A stretch of DNA of 64,000 nt from Pseudomonas sp. SLFW. GTDB taxonomy: Bacteria; Pseudomonadota; Gammaproteobacteria; Pseudomonadales; Pseudomonadaceae. The notes under the pieces are model-generated. The model was not told the origin of the DNA. It searched no databases and saw nothing but the letters and a program-made list of their open reading frames with translations. Location: assembly GCF_009905615.1 (NCBI RefSeq), contig NZ_JAAAKW010000010.1, forward strand, positions 62,001 through 126,000. Reading direction: 5' to 3'. Below are positions 16,854 to 26,551 of this stretch, piece after piece. The first letter of the stretch is position 1; every line of letters starts with the position of its first letter. The translations under genes and the position numbers were made by a program.

Positions 16854-19319
16854 ATGAAGCAAAAGCGGATTCTCGAGAAGCCCCGTCTTCTGGGCATCGT
16901 TTGGCCATTTATCGCTGTGGTGCTGTTACAGGCGCTCTTGGGTTGCGTCAGCCTTTATATGATGTCAGCGGTGCGCAGCTACGTGGGTGGAGAGAGTCTC
17001 TGGTCCAAAGGGCAAAAGGACGCCATTTATTACCTGAACCTCTACGCCAACAGCCGCGACGAACTCAATTATCAGAAATACCAGAAAGCCATCGCCATTC
17101 CCCAGGGCGGCCACGACCTGCGGGTGGCGATGGACCAACCCGAACCGGACATCGCTCGCGCCAACGCGGGGATTCTGCAGGGTGGTAACCATCCCGACGA
17201 CGCTCAGGGCATCATCTGGCTCTACCTGAATTTCCGCCATTTCAGCTACCTGGAAAAAGCCATCGACCTGTGGAAGATCGGCGATGGTTATCTGGTGCAA
17301 CTGGATGAAGTCGCCCATGAAATGCACGGGCGCATTGTCGATGGCAGTGCCACCAACGCCGACGTGATGGAGTGGCGACACCGGATCAACGCCATCAACG
17401 AGGGCGTCACCCCGGCCGCGATGGCGTTCAGCGATGCCCTCGGAGAGGGTTCGCGGGTCATCTTGCGGATTCTGGTGGTTGTCAACCTGACCACCGCGAT
17501 TTTCCTGATTCTGCTCGCGCTCCTGCGCACTCATAAATTGCTGGAACAACGCCACGCGTTTGCCCTTGCTTTGCAAACCGAGAAGGAGCGCGCGCAAATT
17601 ACGCTGGAGTCCATTGGCGACGGGGTTATCACCACCGATGTCGACGGGTCCATTGCTTACATGAACCCCGCCGCCGAACAAATGACGCACTGGAAGACCG
17701 GGCAGGCCACCGGTCTGCCGCTGGCCGCGCTTTTCAACCTGATCGATGAGAACGACCAAAAGGAGAGCGCGACGCTCATCGACCACATTCTCAGCGGCAA
17801 ATTGGGGGGCGGCAGCGAAAACGCCAAATTGATCCAGCGTCTGGACGGCAGCACGGTCTCGGTCGCGCTGGTGGGCTCGCCGATTCGCACGGAGGGCAAA
17901 GTCAGCGGCGCCGTGCTGGTCTTGCACGACATGACCCAGGAGCGGCAGTACATCGCCAACCTGTCGTGGCAGGCCACTCATGATGCGTTGACCGGCCTGG
18001 CCAACCGTCGCGAATTCGAGTATCGGCTGGAGCTGGCGTTAAGCGGTCTCGGGCATCATCCGGGCAATCATGCCGTGATGTTCCTCGATCTGGATCAGTT
18101 CAAGCTGGTCAACGACACCAGCGGCCACGCAGCGGGCGACGAATTGCTCAGGCACATCTGCGCATTGCTGCAACAGGGGATTCGCGAAGGCGACACGTTG
18201 GCGCGGCTGGGCGGTGACGAGTTCGGCATTCTGCTGGAGCATTGCGCGCCCGACGCGGCGGAGCGAATCGCTGAAGGCCTGCGTGAGACCGTGGAAAGCC
18301 TGCACTTTGTGTGGAAGGGGCGTCCGTTCGTGACCACCGTCAGCGTGGGGATGGTGCACATTTCCGACACGCCTACGACCCTGGAAGCCTCGCTGCGCTC
18401 CGCCGACATGGCGTGCTACATGGCCAAGGAAAAAGGCCGGAACCGGGTGCAGGTGTATCACGACGACGATTCGGAGCTTTCCACGCGCTTTGGTGAAATG
18501 GCCTGGATTCAACGCCTGCACATGGCACTGGACGACAACCGTTTCTGCCTGTACTCGCAGGAAATTGCGCCGTTAAGCCGAGAGGCGGCCCATGGCAATG
18601 GCCACGTAGAGATCCTGCTCCGGTTGCGTGACGAATCCGGTCGCCTGATCCTGCCCGACAATTTCATCCCTGCTGCCGAGCGCTACGGCATGATGAGCAC
18701 CCTGGATCGCTGGGTGGTGCAGAACGTTTTCAAGATCATCTCCGAGTGTTTGAGTGACAATCACCGCAAGGGCCCGATGGCCGTCTGTGCAATCAATTTG
18801 TCCGGCACCAGTATTGGCGATGATGCCTTCCTCGAATATTTGCGACAGCAGTTCCAAATCTACGCAATTCCTCCTGAACTTATCTGTTTCGAGATCACCG
18901 AAACCAGTGCGATCGCCAATTTGGGCAGTGCTATTCGGTTTATTAACGAACTCAAAAGTCTGGGATGCCGCTTTTCTCTGGATGACTTCTGTGCAGGCAT
19001 GTCGTCATTCGCTTACTTGAAGCATTTGCCTGTGGATTTCTTGAAGATTGATGGCAGTTTCGTAAAAGACATGCTCGACGATCCGGTCAACCGGGCGATG
19101 GTGGAAGTGATCAACCATATCGGGCACGTGATGGGCAAACAGACGATCGCTGAGTTCGTCGAAAGCCCCCAGATAGAGCAGGCGTTATTGGAAATCGGTG
19201 TGGACTACGCTCAGGGGTACGTTATCGAGCGACCGCAATTATTCACCTGTGAATGTCTGCACGCACGGCCCGCGAGGCAGACCCCAATGTTATTCAGCGC
19301 ACCCGGGACATTTCGCTGA
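16854..19319 (+). CDS. rbdA: RbdA-like PAS-GGDEF-EAL c-di-GMP regulator
   Basis: A membrane protein of 821 residues. Two hydrophobic segments (about 15-40 and 200-222) bracket a periplasmic sensor region. A PAS domain (about 245-355, EKERAQITLESIGDGVITTD), a GGDEF domain (LGGDEFGILLEH, with an RxxD inhibitory site five residues before it) and an EAL domain follow. The EAL motif reads EILLRL, but the other ligands are present: INLSGTSI, CFEITETSAI, SLDDFCAGMS and LKIDGSFV. In P. aeruginosa RbdA mainly degrades c-di-GMP and drives biofilm dispersal; its gene follows the same ABC exporter there. Confidence 0.88.
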   Translation: MKQKRILEKPRLLGIVWPFIAVVLLQALLGCVSLYMMSAVRSYVGGESLWSKGQKDAIYYLNLYANSRDELNYQKYQKAIAIPQGGHDLRVAMDQPEPDIARANAGILQGGNHPDDAQGIIWLYLNFRHFSYLEKAIDLWKIGDGYLVQLDEVAHEMHGRIVDGSATNADVMEWRHRINAINEGVTPAAMAFSDALGEGSRVILRILVVVNLTTAIFLILLALLRTHKLLEQRHAFALALQTEKERAQITLESIGDGVITTDVDGSIAYMNPAAEQMTHWKTGQATGLPLAALFNLIDENDQKESATLIDHILSGKLGGGSENAKLIQRLDGSTVSVALVGSPIRTEGKVSGAVLVLHDMTQERQYIANLSWQATHDALTGLANRREFEYRLELALSGLGHHPGNHAVMFLDLDQFKLVNDTSGHAAGDELLRHICALLQQGIREGDTLARLGGDEFGILLEHCAPDAAERIAEGLRETVESLHFVWKGRPFVTTVSVGMVHISDTPTTLEASLRSADMACYMAKEKGRNRVQVYHDDDSELSTRFGEMAWIQRLHMALDDNRFCLYSQEIAPLSREAAHGNGHVEILLRLRDESGRLILPDNFIPAAERYGMMSTLDRWVVQNVFKIISECLSDNHRKGPMAVCAINLSGTSIGDDAFLEYLRQQFQIYAIPPELICFEITETSAIANLGSAIRFINELKSLGCRFSLDDFCAGMSSFAYLKHLPVDFLKIDGSFVKDMLDDPVNRAMVEVINHIGHVMGKQTIAEFVESPQIEQALLEIGVDYAQGYVIERPQLFTCECLHARPARQTPMLFSAPGTFR

Positions 19320-19355
19320 ATAACCCGATGCAACACAAACATAAGGAGCTACACA

Positions 19356-20153
19356 GTGATCGATATGTTCATTAGAACCGGTCCGCTGATGGATGCCAGC
19401 AGTTACCCCGCTTGGGCACAGCAATTGATCGAGGATTGCAGTGACGCCAAGGCACGCGTGGTAGGGCATGAACTTTATCAACGTATGCGAGATGGTCAGC
19501 TGAGTTCGAAGACCATGCGCCAGTATTTGATTGGCGGATGGCCTGTCGTTGAACAGTTTGCGGTTTACATGGCGCATAACCTGACCAAAACCCGTTTCGC
19601 CCGTCATCCCGGCGAAGACATGGCGCGTCGCTGGTTGATGCGCAATATTCGGGTTGAACTCAATCATGCCGATTACTGGGTAAATTGGAGCGCGGCCCAT
19701 GGGGTCACGCTGGAGGACCTGCAAGCGCAGCGCGTTCCGTCGGAGTTGCACGCACTGAATCACTGGTGCTGGCACAGCTGTTCGTCGGAGCCGCTGGTCG
19801 TCGCGATCGCAGCGACTAACTATGCCATCGAAGGCGCGACCGGTGAGTGGTCTGCTGTCGTATGTTCACAAGAGACATACGCAGATTTGTTCCCGCCGGA
19901 GTTGCGAAAGCGCGCGATGAAGTGGCTGAAAATGCACGCTCAATATGACGATTCCCACCCTTGGGAAGCCCTGGAAATCATTTGTACGCTGGCCGGCAAT
20001 CACCCCAGCGAGCAACTGCAGGCGGACCTCAGGATGGCGATCTGCAAGAGTTATGAGTACATGTACCTGTTCCTGGAACGGTGCATGGTGTTGGAACGGC
20101 CGCAGGAAGCGAAAGCCCCCGCGTTCGATCGCCGGTTCGCTGTTCGCGCCTGA
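19356..20153 (+). CDS. TenA/PqqC-fold (haem-oxygenase-like) protein
   Basis: A soluble all-helical protein of 265 residues in the TenA/PqqC/CADD superfamily. His and Glu residues typical of the active site occur in IRVELNHADYWVNW and in NYAIEGATGEWSAVV. It begins with GTG at 19356 after AAGGAG. It is 36 bases after the rbdA-like gene, as PA0862 follows rbdA. Classical TenA hydrolyses aminopyrimidines, but this branch has no settled function, and no thiamine or PQQ genes are nearby. Confidence 0.72.
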   Translation: MIDMFIRTGPLMDASSYPAWAQQLIEDCSDAKARVVGHELYQRMRDGQLSSKTMRQYLIGGWPVVEQFAVYMAHNLTKTRFARHPGEDMARRWLMRNIRVELNHADYWVNWSAAHGVTLEDLQAQRVPSELHALNHWCWHSCSSEPLVVAIAATNYAIEGATGEWSAVVCSQETYADLFPPELRKRAMKWLKMHAQYDDSHPWEALEIICTLAGNHPSEQLQADLRMAICKSYEYMYLFLERCMVLERPQEAKAPAFDRRFAVRA

Positions 20154-20159
20154 GCCTGA

Positions 20160-21086
20160 TCAGCCAGCCATTTCGAGGCGATTGCGGCCCTGGCGTTTTG
20201 CAGCGTACAGGGCCGTGTCAGCGCGACGCACCAGGCTGTCGGTGGATTCCCCCGGCAGCAGCGTCGAGCAGCCCAGGCTGACGGTCAGTTCCACCGGGCT
20301 TCCATTGACCGGATACGTGAGTTGCAGTGCCGCATGACGCAGGCGTTCGCCTACCAGTGCGGCTGACTCACGACCGGTATTGGTCAGTACGATCAGAAAT
20401 TCTTCCCCGCCAAATCTGAACACTTGATCGATGTTGCGCAGGCGGTCCTTGATCGCATCCGCGACCGCTCTCAGGACTTCATCACCTGTGGCATGGCCAT
20501 GGGTATCGTTGATGCCTTTGAAATGATCGATGTCCAGCATCAGCACCGAGAGGGGTTGCTGCTGACGTCGGGCTATTTCGATTTCCCGGGTCAGAGACTG
20601 CTCCATCGCAATTCGGTTGCCCGCGCCCGTCAGCGGGTCGCGCAGAGCACTCAGGCTGGCGTTGCGATACAGCAGAGCGTTACGCAGCGGGTACAACAGG
20701 CTGGTCAGCAGCGATTCAAGCTGGGCCAGTTCGTCTTCGCTGAAACGTTGATCCCGCTGAAACGCCAACTCGCCCATCTGCTCGCCTTCATACGTCATGC
20801 GGTAGCTGGCGTTGTGCCGTGCCCGCTCACCGAACTCCAGACGCAGGTCCGTGCCCAGATGCTTGTAGATGAGCGCGTCGAGGGGGATGACTTGGCTCAC
20901 GTTGTGAAAAAACATCGAGAGAATCTTGTCTGCTTCGAGGCTGGTCTGTAGTTGCAGGGCCAGGCGACGTTGTAGCTGGTCATAGTCCAGAAGCGGCTGC
21001 GCAGGCGTCTGCGCGTGCGAGAACCCAAAGCGTTGCAGCCTTGCACTGTCAAAATCGATGGCATTGGTTCTTGTTGGAAAACTCAT
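20160..21086 (-). CDS. Soluble GGDEF diguanylate cyclase
   Basis: A protein of 308 residues. An N-terminal GAF-like region (about 30-130) precedes a complete GGDEF domain with the active-site loop RFGGEEFLIVLTN and an RNID (RxxD) inhibitory site five residues earlier. The substrate-binding stretch LDIDHFKGINDTHGHATGDE is canonical, so it probably makes c-di-GMP. No membrane segment is visible. The ATG follows GGAG. It is convergent with the TenA-like gene (six bases between stops), possibly linked to the RbdA-like protein. Confidence 0.88.
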   Translation of the reverse strand: MSFPTRTNAIDFDSARLQRFGFSHAQTPAQPLLDYDQLQRRLALQLQTSLEADKILSMFFHNVSQVIPLDALIYKHLGTDLRLEFGERARHNASYRMTYEGEQMGELAFQRDQRFSEDELAQLESLLTSLLYPLRNALLYRNASLSALRDPLTGAGNRIAMEQSLTREIEIARRQQQPLSVLMLDIDHFKGINDTHGHATGDEVLRAVADAIKDRLRNIDQVFRFGGEEFLIVLTNTGRESAALVGERLRHAALQLTYPVNGSPVELTVSLGCSTLLPGESTDSLVRRADTALYAAKRQGRNRLEMAG

Positions 21087-21341
21087 GTTTTCGCTCCTGC
21101 GCCTCTCATCGGGCCTGACGTTGACAGAGCGAAAGTCATGCCAATTCGAACGTTCAGTCGGATCACCATAGAAATCAGACGGTTAGCGTCAAGGGGGGCT
21201 GATGGACAGCTCACTCGCGCCTTGGAATTGACTAACGTACCGGATCACAGGCCGAGGGACTACAAAGAGGCGACGGAAAACCGCCGAGAGGAGGGTTGGC
21301 AACGAGCCGACCGCGCGGACTCAGGTTGGCATCGAGACTTT

Positions 21342-21431
21342 CTGTGGGAGCGAAATCATTCGCGAAGGGTAGGCCAGCCGAAGCATCTCTATCGGCTGGT
21401 CTATTTTTCGCGAATGAATTCGCTCCCACAG
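21342..21431. repeat. REP-type palindromic pair 4
   Basis: CTGTGGGAGCGAAATCATTC and the inverted GAATGAATTCGCTCCCACAG are arms around a spacer of about 50 bases. It sits just after the SDR stop at 21456 on the minus strand and resembles pairs 1 and 2. Confidence 0.85.
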
Positions 21432-21455
21432 GGGGCGGCAGCCCGTAGCTGATGG

Positions 21456-22202
21456 CTATTTCGTCTGCGCATCGAACGCCTGGCCATTGATCCCCGAACT
21501 GTCCGGCCCCATCAGGTACAGGTACACCGGCATGATCTCTTCAGGCGTCGGGTTGTTCAGCGGGTTTTCCGCAGGATAGGCCTGTGCGCGCATGTCGGTG
21601 CGGGTGCCGCCGGGGTTGATGCTGTTGGCGCGCACCGAGGCCACGTCTTCCAGCTCGTCAGCCAGGGTCTGCATCAGCCCTTCGGTAGCGAACTTCGATA
21701 CGCCATAGGCGCCCCAATACGCACGGCCTTTGCGCCCGACGCTGCTGGAGGTGAACACCACCGAGGCGTCCTGAGACAGTTTGAGCAAGGGCAGCAGCGC
21801 AGCAGTGAGCATGAACATTGCGTTGACGTTGATGTGCATCACCCGCATGAAATGTTCGCCGGACAACTGTTCGACGGGCGTGCGCGGGCCAATGATCGAC
21901 GCGTTGTGCAGCAGGCCATCGAGGTGTCCGAATTCGGTTTCGATCATCGCCGCCAGTTCGTCGTACTGATGGGGCAGGGCGGTTTCCAGATCGAAGGGAA
22001 TCACGGCAGGTTGAGGATGGCCTGCGGCTTCGATCTCATCGTAAATAGCGGTCAGGTTCGCTTCGGTCTTGCCCAGCAGCAACACCGTCGCACCATGGGC
22101 CGCATAGGTTTTCGCGGCAGCAGCCCCGATGCCACGGCCTGCGCCGGTGACCAGAATGATGCGGTCCTTGAGCAGCTCGGGGCGGGCGGAGTAATTGAAC
22201 AT
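21456..22202 (-). CDS. YciK-like short-chain dehydrogenase
   Basis: An SDR of 248 residues. NAD(P) binding is shown by ILVTGAGRGIGAAAAKTYA, the NNA-like motif is LLHNASIIG, and the catalytic Ser and YxxxK lie in VVFTSSSVGRKGRAYWGAYG followed by VSKFATEG. The ATG at 22202 follows GAGG at good spacing; an in-frame extension to 22241 is less likely. It is the last gene of the mtaD-ubiG-mupP group, like PA3173. The substrate is not known. Confidence 0.85.
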   Translation of the reverse strand: MFNYSARPELLKDRIILVTGAGRGIGAAAAKTYAAHGATVLLLGKTEANLTAIYDEIEAAGHPQPAVIPFDLETALPHQYDELAAMIETEFGHLDGLLHNASIIGPRTPVEQLSGEHFMRVMHINVNAMFMLTAALLPLLKLSQDASVVFTSSSVGRKGRAYWGAYGVSKFATEGLMQTLADELEDVASVRANSINPGGTRTDMRAQAYPAENPLNNPTPEEIMPVYLYLMGPDSSGINGQAFDAQTK

Positions 22203-22267
22203 GAGGGGCCTCGCTTTGATAGGTCCTTTGGAAAGTGGCACGCCGCGAACGGCTTTTGCCCGGAGAG

Positions 22268-22413
22268 CGTAGGAGCAAGCTTGCTCGCGATCGGCTGCGC
22301 AGCAGTCGTAAAATCTGACACCTCGATTGTGTCAGATGTACGGCATCCGCTGGTTTTGCTGCCGCTTCGGTTGGACGCGACCCCGGGCAGATCGCAGGCA
22401 AGCCAGCTCCCAC
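22268..22413. repeat. REP-type palindromic pair 5
   Basis: CGTAGGAGCAAGCTTGCTCG at the left is matched by a degenerate inverted mate, GGCAAGCCAGCTCCCAC, at the right with GATCGC on its inner side. It fills most of the gap between mupP and the downstream SDR. Confidence 0.7.
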
Positions 22414-22463
22414 GCCCTCCGGGCAGAATCAAAAGCGGTTCGCGCGAATGCACGTTACGGCCG

Positions 22464-23135
22464 TCAGCAACTGCACAACGCATTGTCCAGCACCCGCCGC
22501 AATTCCAGCGGGTGATCCACCACTACGTCCGCGCCCCAGTGGTCGGGGTTGTCGTGGGGATGAATATAGCCATAACGCACAGCCGCCGTTTTGGTGCCCG
22601 CGTCGCGGCCCGACTCGATGTCGCGCAAATCATCGCCCACGAACAGCACGCTCGCCGGGTCCAGATCGAGCATCTTGCAGGCCAGCAGCAACGGCTCGGG
22701 GTCCGGCTTGCTCTTGGTCACGTGGTCCGGGCAAATCAGCACCGCAGAGCGTCCGCTGAGCCCCAACTGATCCATGATCGGCTGCGCGAAACGCACCGGC
22801 TTGTTGGTCACCACGCCCCAGATCAGCTTGGCTTTTTCGATGTCGGCCAACAATTCGGCCATGCCGTCGAACAACCGGCTGTGGACGGCGCAATCCTTCT
22901 GATAGCGCTCCAGAAACTCCAGACGCAGCGCCTCGAATTCCGGCTCATTCGGCGACATCGCAAACGCCGCCGCGACCATCGCCTTGGCGCCGCCCGAGAT
23001 TTCATCACGAATCAGCTTGTCTTCCACCGGCGGGAATCCACGCTCGGCGCGCATCGCCTGACAGATCGCGATAAAGTCCGGTGCGGTGTCGAGCAGCGTG
23101 CCGTCCATGTCGAAGAGAACCGCTCTCAGGCGCAT
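22464..23135 (-). CDS. mupP: N-acetylmuramic acid 6-phosphate phosphatase
   Basis: A HAD-superfamily phosphatase of 223 residues. Motif I is FDMDGTLLDTAPDF, motif II is GVVTNKP, motif III includes KSKPDPEPLLLACKML and motif IV is FVGDDLRDIESGRDAG. In P. aeruginosa and P. putida, MupP dephosphorylates MurNAc-6-phosphate in the cell wall recycling route that bypasses MurA, which affects fosfomycin tolerance. A generic phosphoglycolate phosphatase is the sequence alternative. The position directly after ubiG (three bases between genes) supports MupP. Confidence 0.87.
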   Translation of the reverse strand: MRLRAVLFDMDGTLLDTAPDFIAICQAMRAERGFPPVEDKLIRDEISGGAKAMVAAAFAMSPNEPEFEALRLEFLERYQKDCAVHSRLFDGMAELLADIEKAKLIWGVVTNKPVRFAQPIMDQLGLSGRSAVLICPDHVTKSKPDPEPLLLACKMLDLDPASVLFVGDDLRDIESGRDAGTKTAAVRYGYIHPHDNPDHWGADVVVDHPLELRRVLDNALCSC

Positions 23136-23138
23136 GAC

Positions 23139-23837
23139 TCAGGCCCCCTTCAGCGTCTGGATCATGTAGTTGACGTCGACGTCCGAGGCCAGTTTGTAGT
23201 GCTTGGTCAGTGGGTTATAGGTCAGGCCAATGATGTCCTTCACCTCCAGACCCGCCTGACGGCTCCATGCGCCCAGCTCGGAAGGGCGGATGAATTTCTT
23301 GAAGTCATGGGTGCCGCGAGGCAGCAGGTTCATGATGTATTCCGCCCCGATGATTGCGAACAGGTACGCCTTCGGGTTGCGGTTGATGGTGGAGAAAAAC
23401 ACCTGGCCGCCCGGCTTGACCATCTTGTAGCAGGCGCGAATCACCGAGGACGGATCGGGCACGTGCTCCAGCATTTCGAGACAGGTCACGACATCGAATT
23501 GCTCGGGCATTTCTTCAGCCAGGGCTTCGGCAGTGATCTGGCGGTATTCGACGCTGACGCCGGATTCCAGCTGATGCAACTGGGCAACTGCCAGCGGCGC
23601 TTCGCCCATGTCGATGCCGGTTACCGTGGCGCCGCGCAGGGCCATCGCCTCGCTGAGAATGCCGCCGCCACAACCGACGTCCAGCACCTTCTTGCCCGCC
23701 AGACTGACGCGCTCGTCGATCCAGTTCACCCGCAGCGGGTTGATGTCGTGCAGTGGCTTGAACTCGCTGTTGCGGTCCCACCAGCGATGGGCCAGCGCTT
23801 CAAATTTGGCGATTTCGGCGTGGTCGACGTTGCTCAT
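23139..23837 (-). CDS. ubiG: Ubiquinone biosynthesis O-methyltransferase
   Basis: A SAM-dependent methyltransferase of 232 residues that performs both O-methylations in ubiquinone synthesis. The glycine-rich SAM site is VLDVGCGGGILSEAMALRG; the family N terminus is FEALAHRWWDRNSEFKPLHD. VTCLEMLEHVPDP and FFSTINRNPKAYLFAIIGAE follow. The ATG at 23837 comes after GAGGG; the open frame runs further upstream without similarity. It lies between mtaD and mupP. Confidence 0.95.
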   Translation of the reverse strand: MSNVDHAEIAKFEALAHRWWDRNSEFKPLHDINPLRVNWIDERVSLAGKKVLDVGCGGGILSEAMALRGATVTGIDMGEAPLAVAQLHQLESGVSVEYRQITAEALAEEMPEQFDVVTCLEMLEHVPDPSSVIRACYKMVKPGGQVFFSTINRNPKAYLFAIIGAEYIMNLLPRGTHDFKKFIRPSELGAWSRQAGLEVKDIIGLTYNPLTKHYKLASDVDVNYMIQTLKGA

Positions 23838-23917
23838 GTGTGATCCCTCTAAAACGTGAAATTCGGTGCCGATCACGGCGCGTGGCCCTGATCGTGAAAA
23901 AAGCTGTGCGCCCGTCG

Positions 23918-25246
23918 TCAGCCCTTGGCGGCGATGCAGTTGCCCCAGGCCTTGGCGGTCCTGATCAGCGCGTCTTCGTCCATGCGTGTCAGGCGCTTGT
24001 CTTGCAGCAATTGTTTGCCGCCGACCCACACGTGGGTCACGCAATCCCGCCCACTGGCGTAGATCAACTGGGACACCGGGTCGTACACCGGCTGCTGCGC
24101 CAGACCCGACAGGTCAAACGCGGTCATGTCCGCTGCCTTGCCGAGTTGCAGCGACCCGGTCTGGTCTTCGATGCCCAGGGCGCGTGCGCCGTTCAATGTC
24201 GCCATGCGCAGCGCCCGGTGGGCGTCCAGCGCCGTGGCGGAACCGGCGACGGCCTTGGCCAGCAAGGCGGCGGTACGGGTTTCGCTGAGCAAATCCAGAT
24301 CGTTATTGCTGGCCGCGCCGTCGGTGCCGATCGCCACGTTGACGCCCGCTTGCCATAGCCGCTCGACCGGACAAAAGCCACTGGCCAGCTTCATGTTCGA
24401 CTCGGGGCAGTGAATCACGCTGGAATTGGTTTCTACCAGCATGGCCAGGTCGTCATCGCTGATCTGGGTCATGTGCACGGCTTGAAAACGCGGGCCCAGC
24501 AGGCCCAGGCGATGCAGCCGCGCCAATGGCCGCTCATTGCGTTGTTGAACAGCCTCGCTGACTTCAGCGGCGGTTTCATGAACGTGCATGTGAATGGCAG
24601 CGTCCAGTTCGTCGGCGATGACCCGGATTTTTTCCAGGTTTTCATCGCTGACCGTGTAAGGCGCGTGCGGCCCCATGGCGATCCGGATGCGGTCGTGATG
24701 GGCCATGTCGTTGAACAGTTCGATGCCGATGTGCAGCGCTTCATCAGGATTGCGGGCACCGGGTATCGGGAAGTCCAGCACCGGCACCGTGATCTGTGCG
24801 CGAATGCCACTGTTGTGCACGCGTTCGGCGGCGACTTTCGGGAAGAAATACATGTCAGAGAAGCACGTGATGCCGCCCTTGAGCTGCTCGGCGATGGCGA
24901 TGTCGGTGCCATCGCGCACGAAGTCTTCGTCGACCCACTTGCCTTCGGCGGGCCAGATATGGTCCTGCAGCCAGGTCATCAGCGGCAGGTCGTCGGCCAG
25001 CCCACGAAAGAGCGTCATGGCGGCGTGGCCGTGGGCGTTGATCAGGCCGGGGCTGAGCAGCATGCCGGGGAGCTCGCGCACTTCCCGTGCGTTTTGCCGC
25101 AAGGCTTCGGCCTTGGGGCCGATATACGCGATGAGGCCGTCACGAATGCCGATTCCGTGTTGTGGCAACACGACGCCAGCGGGTTCGACCGGCACCAGCC
25201 AGTCCGGCAGGAGCAAGAGGTCGAGCGGGGCAGCGGAATCAGGCAT
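23918..25246 (-). CDS. mtaD: 5'-methylthioadenosine/S-adenosylhomocysteine deaminase
   Basis: An amidohydrolase of 442 residues of the TRZ/ATZ class. Metal ligands are in SPGLINAHGHAAMTLFRGLA, IHMHVHETAAEV and IGTDGAASNNDLDLLSE. The P. aeruginosa homologue (PA3170) was shown to deaminate methylthioadenosine to methylthioinosine, feeding the MtnA route. That fits the divergent mtnA here. The ATG at 25246 was preferred over a TTG at 25270 because of family length. Confidence 0.88.
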   Translation of the reverse strand: MPDSAAPLDLLLLPDWLVPVEPAGVVLPQHGIGIRDGLIAYIGPKAEALRQNAREVRELPGMLLSPGLINAHGHAAMTLFRGLADDLPLMTWLQDHIWPAEGKWVDEDFVRDGTDIAIAEQLKGGITCFSDMYFFPKVAAERVHNSGIRAQITVPVLDFPIPGARNPDEALHIGIELFNDMAHHDRIRIAMGPHAPYTVSDENLEKIRVIADELDAAIHMHVHETAAEVSEAVQQRNERPLARLHRLGLLGPRFQAVHMTQISDDDLAMLVETNSSVIHCPESNMKLASGFCPVERLWQAGVNVAIGTDGAASNNDLDLLSETRTAALLAKAVAGSATALDAHRALRMATLNGARALGIEDQTGSLQLGKAADMTAFDLSGLAQQPVYDPVSQLIYASGRDCVTHVWVGGKQLLQDKRLTRMDEDALIRTAKAWGNCIAAKG

Positions 25247-25373
25247 GGGAACGGGCTTCCAGTGGCGCAATACAGGGACGGCGAAGTATACCCGAGCGTC
25301 TTGGCGGGCGGCTCGCTATAATCGGCGGCTTTTTCAGCTGCTGGCCTTTTGATTTCTGGCATCCGAAACAAAT

Positions 25374-25398
25374 TGTGGGAGCGAGCGAGCTCGCGAAA
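25374..25398. repeat. Single REP-type palindrome
   Basis: TGTGGGAGCGAGCGAGCTCG followed by CGAAA is an isolated copy without a nearby inverted mate, in the divergent mtaD-mtnA intergenic region. Confidence 0.6.
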
Positions 25399-25474
25399 GC
25401 CAAGGTTCGATCACCGCAATGATTCGAATGTTCTGAGCGCCCTGGTCTTCAAAATTCATCATGTGGGGTGTGCA

Positions 25475-26551
25475 ATGCGCGATCAGTTACTGGCCGCAGA
25501 AAAGGTCAAGGCCATCGAGTGGCGGGATGGCACGCTGTACCTGCTGGACCAGCGCGTGCTGCCCTTCGAGCAGACGTGGCTGGCCTATCACACCGCTGAA
25601 GGGGTCGCCGAAGCCATCCGCAGCATGGTCGTGCGCGGCGCGCCGGCCATCGGCATCGCGGCAGCCTATGGCCTGGTTCTTGGTGTGTTCGAGCGCTACG
25701 CCCAAGGCGGCCACTGGCAAATGTCGCTGGAAGAGGATTTCGATCTACTGGTCAACGCCCGACCCACGGCCGTCAATCTGTTCTGGGCGCTGAATCGCAT
25801 GCGCGAGCGCTTGTATCGGATCAAAGAGGGTGATGACCCGCGTCCGGCCATGGAAGCTGAGGCGGCAGCGATTCACCTCAGCGACCGTGAAGCCAACCTG
25901 ACCATGGCGCAGCTCGGCGTGGACCTGATTCGCAAGCATCAGGGCAACCTGCAAACCGTGCTGACCCACTGCAACGCCGGCGCGCTGGCAACGGGCGGAT
26001 TCGGCACGGCCCTCGGCGTGATTCGCGCTGCCTATATAGAAGGCATGATTGAGCGCGTGTACGCCGACGAGACCCGCCCCTGGCTGCAAGGCTCGCGCCT
26101 GACGGCCTGGGAGTTGGCCAACGAAGGCATCCCGGTGACCGTGACCGTTGATTCGGCCGCTGCGCACCTGATGAAAACCAAGGGTCTGACCTGGGTCATC
26201 GTCGGCGCCGACCGCATCACCGCCAATGGGGACGTCGCGAACAAGATCGGCACCTATCAATTGGCCGTCGCGGCAATGCACCACGGCGTGCGTTTCATGG
26301 TGGTCGCGCCGAGTTCGACCATCGACTTGAACCTCGCCACCGGTGAAGACATTCCCCTCGAAGAGCGCGACGGCAGCGAGATTCTGAACGTGGGCGGCCA
26401 GCGCCTCGGCGCCGAGGTCGACGCGTTCAATCCGGTGTTCGACGTGACGCCTGCGGACCTGATCGACGCCATCGTGACTGAAAAAGGCATCGTCGAACGT
26501 CCTGACACGGCAAAAATGGCCCAGCTGATGTGCCGTAAACGCTTGCATTGA
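25475..26551 (+). CDS. mtnA: S-methyl-5-thioribose-1-phosphate isomerase
   Basis: A protein of 358 residues of the eIF2B-like family that isomerises methylthioribose-1-phosphate in methionine salvage. The catalytic Cys is in TVLTHCNAGALATGGFGTAL and the Asp in IVGADRITANGDVANKIGTY. SMVVRGAPAIGIAAAYG is another family mark. The ATG at 25475 begins the conserved MRDQLLAAEKVKAIEWRDG; the open frame extends upstream into the REP copy, so an earlier start is rejected. Confidence 0.94.
   Translation: MRDQLLAAEKVKAIEWRDGTLYLLDQRVLPFEQTWLAYHTAEGVAEAIRSMVVRGAPAIGIAAAYGLVLGVFERYAQGGHWQMSLEEDFDLLVNARPTAVNLFWALNRMRERLYRIKEGDDPRPAMEAEAAAIHLSDREANLTMAQLGVDLIRKHQGNLQTVLTHCNAGALATGGFGTALGVIRAAYIEGMIERVYADETRPWLQGSRLTAWELANEGIPVTVTVDSAAAHLMKTKGLTWVIVGADRITANGDVANKIGTYQLAVAAMHHGVRFMVVAPSSTIDLNLATGEDIPLEERDGSEILNVGGQRLGAEVDAFNPVFDVTPADLIDAIVTEKGIVERPDTAKMAQLMCRKRLH

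Noticed and set aside
19356..20153. Calling the TenA-fold gene pqqC or a thiaminase
   Set aside because: No PQQ or thiamine genes nearby and the family branch is unassigned; left as a fold-level call.
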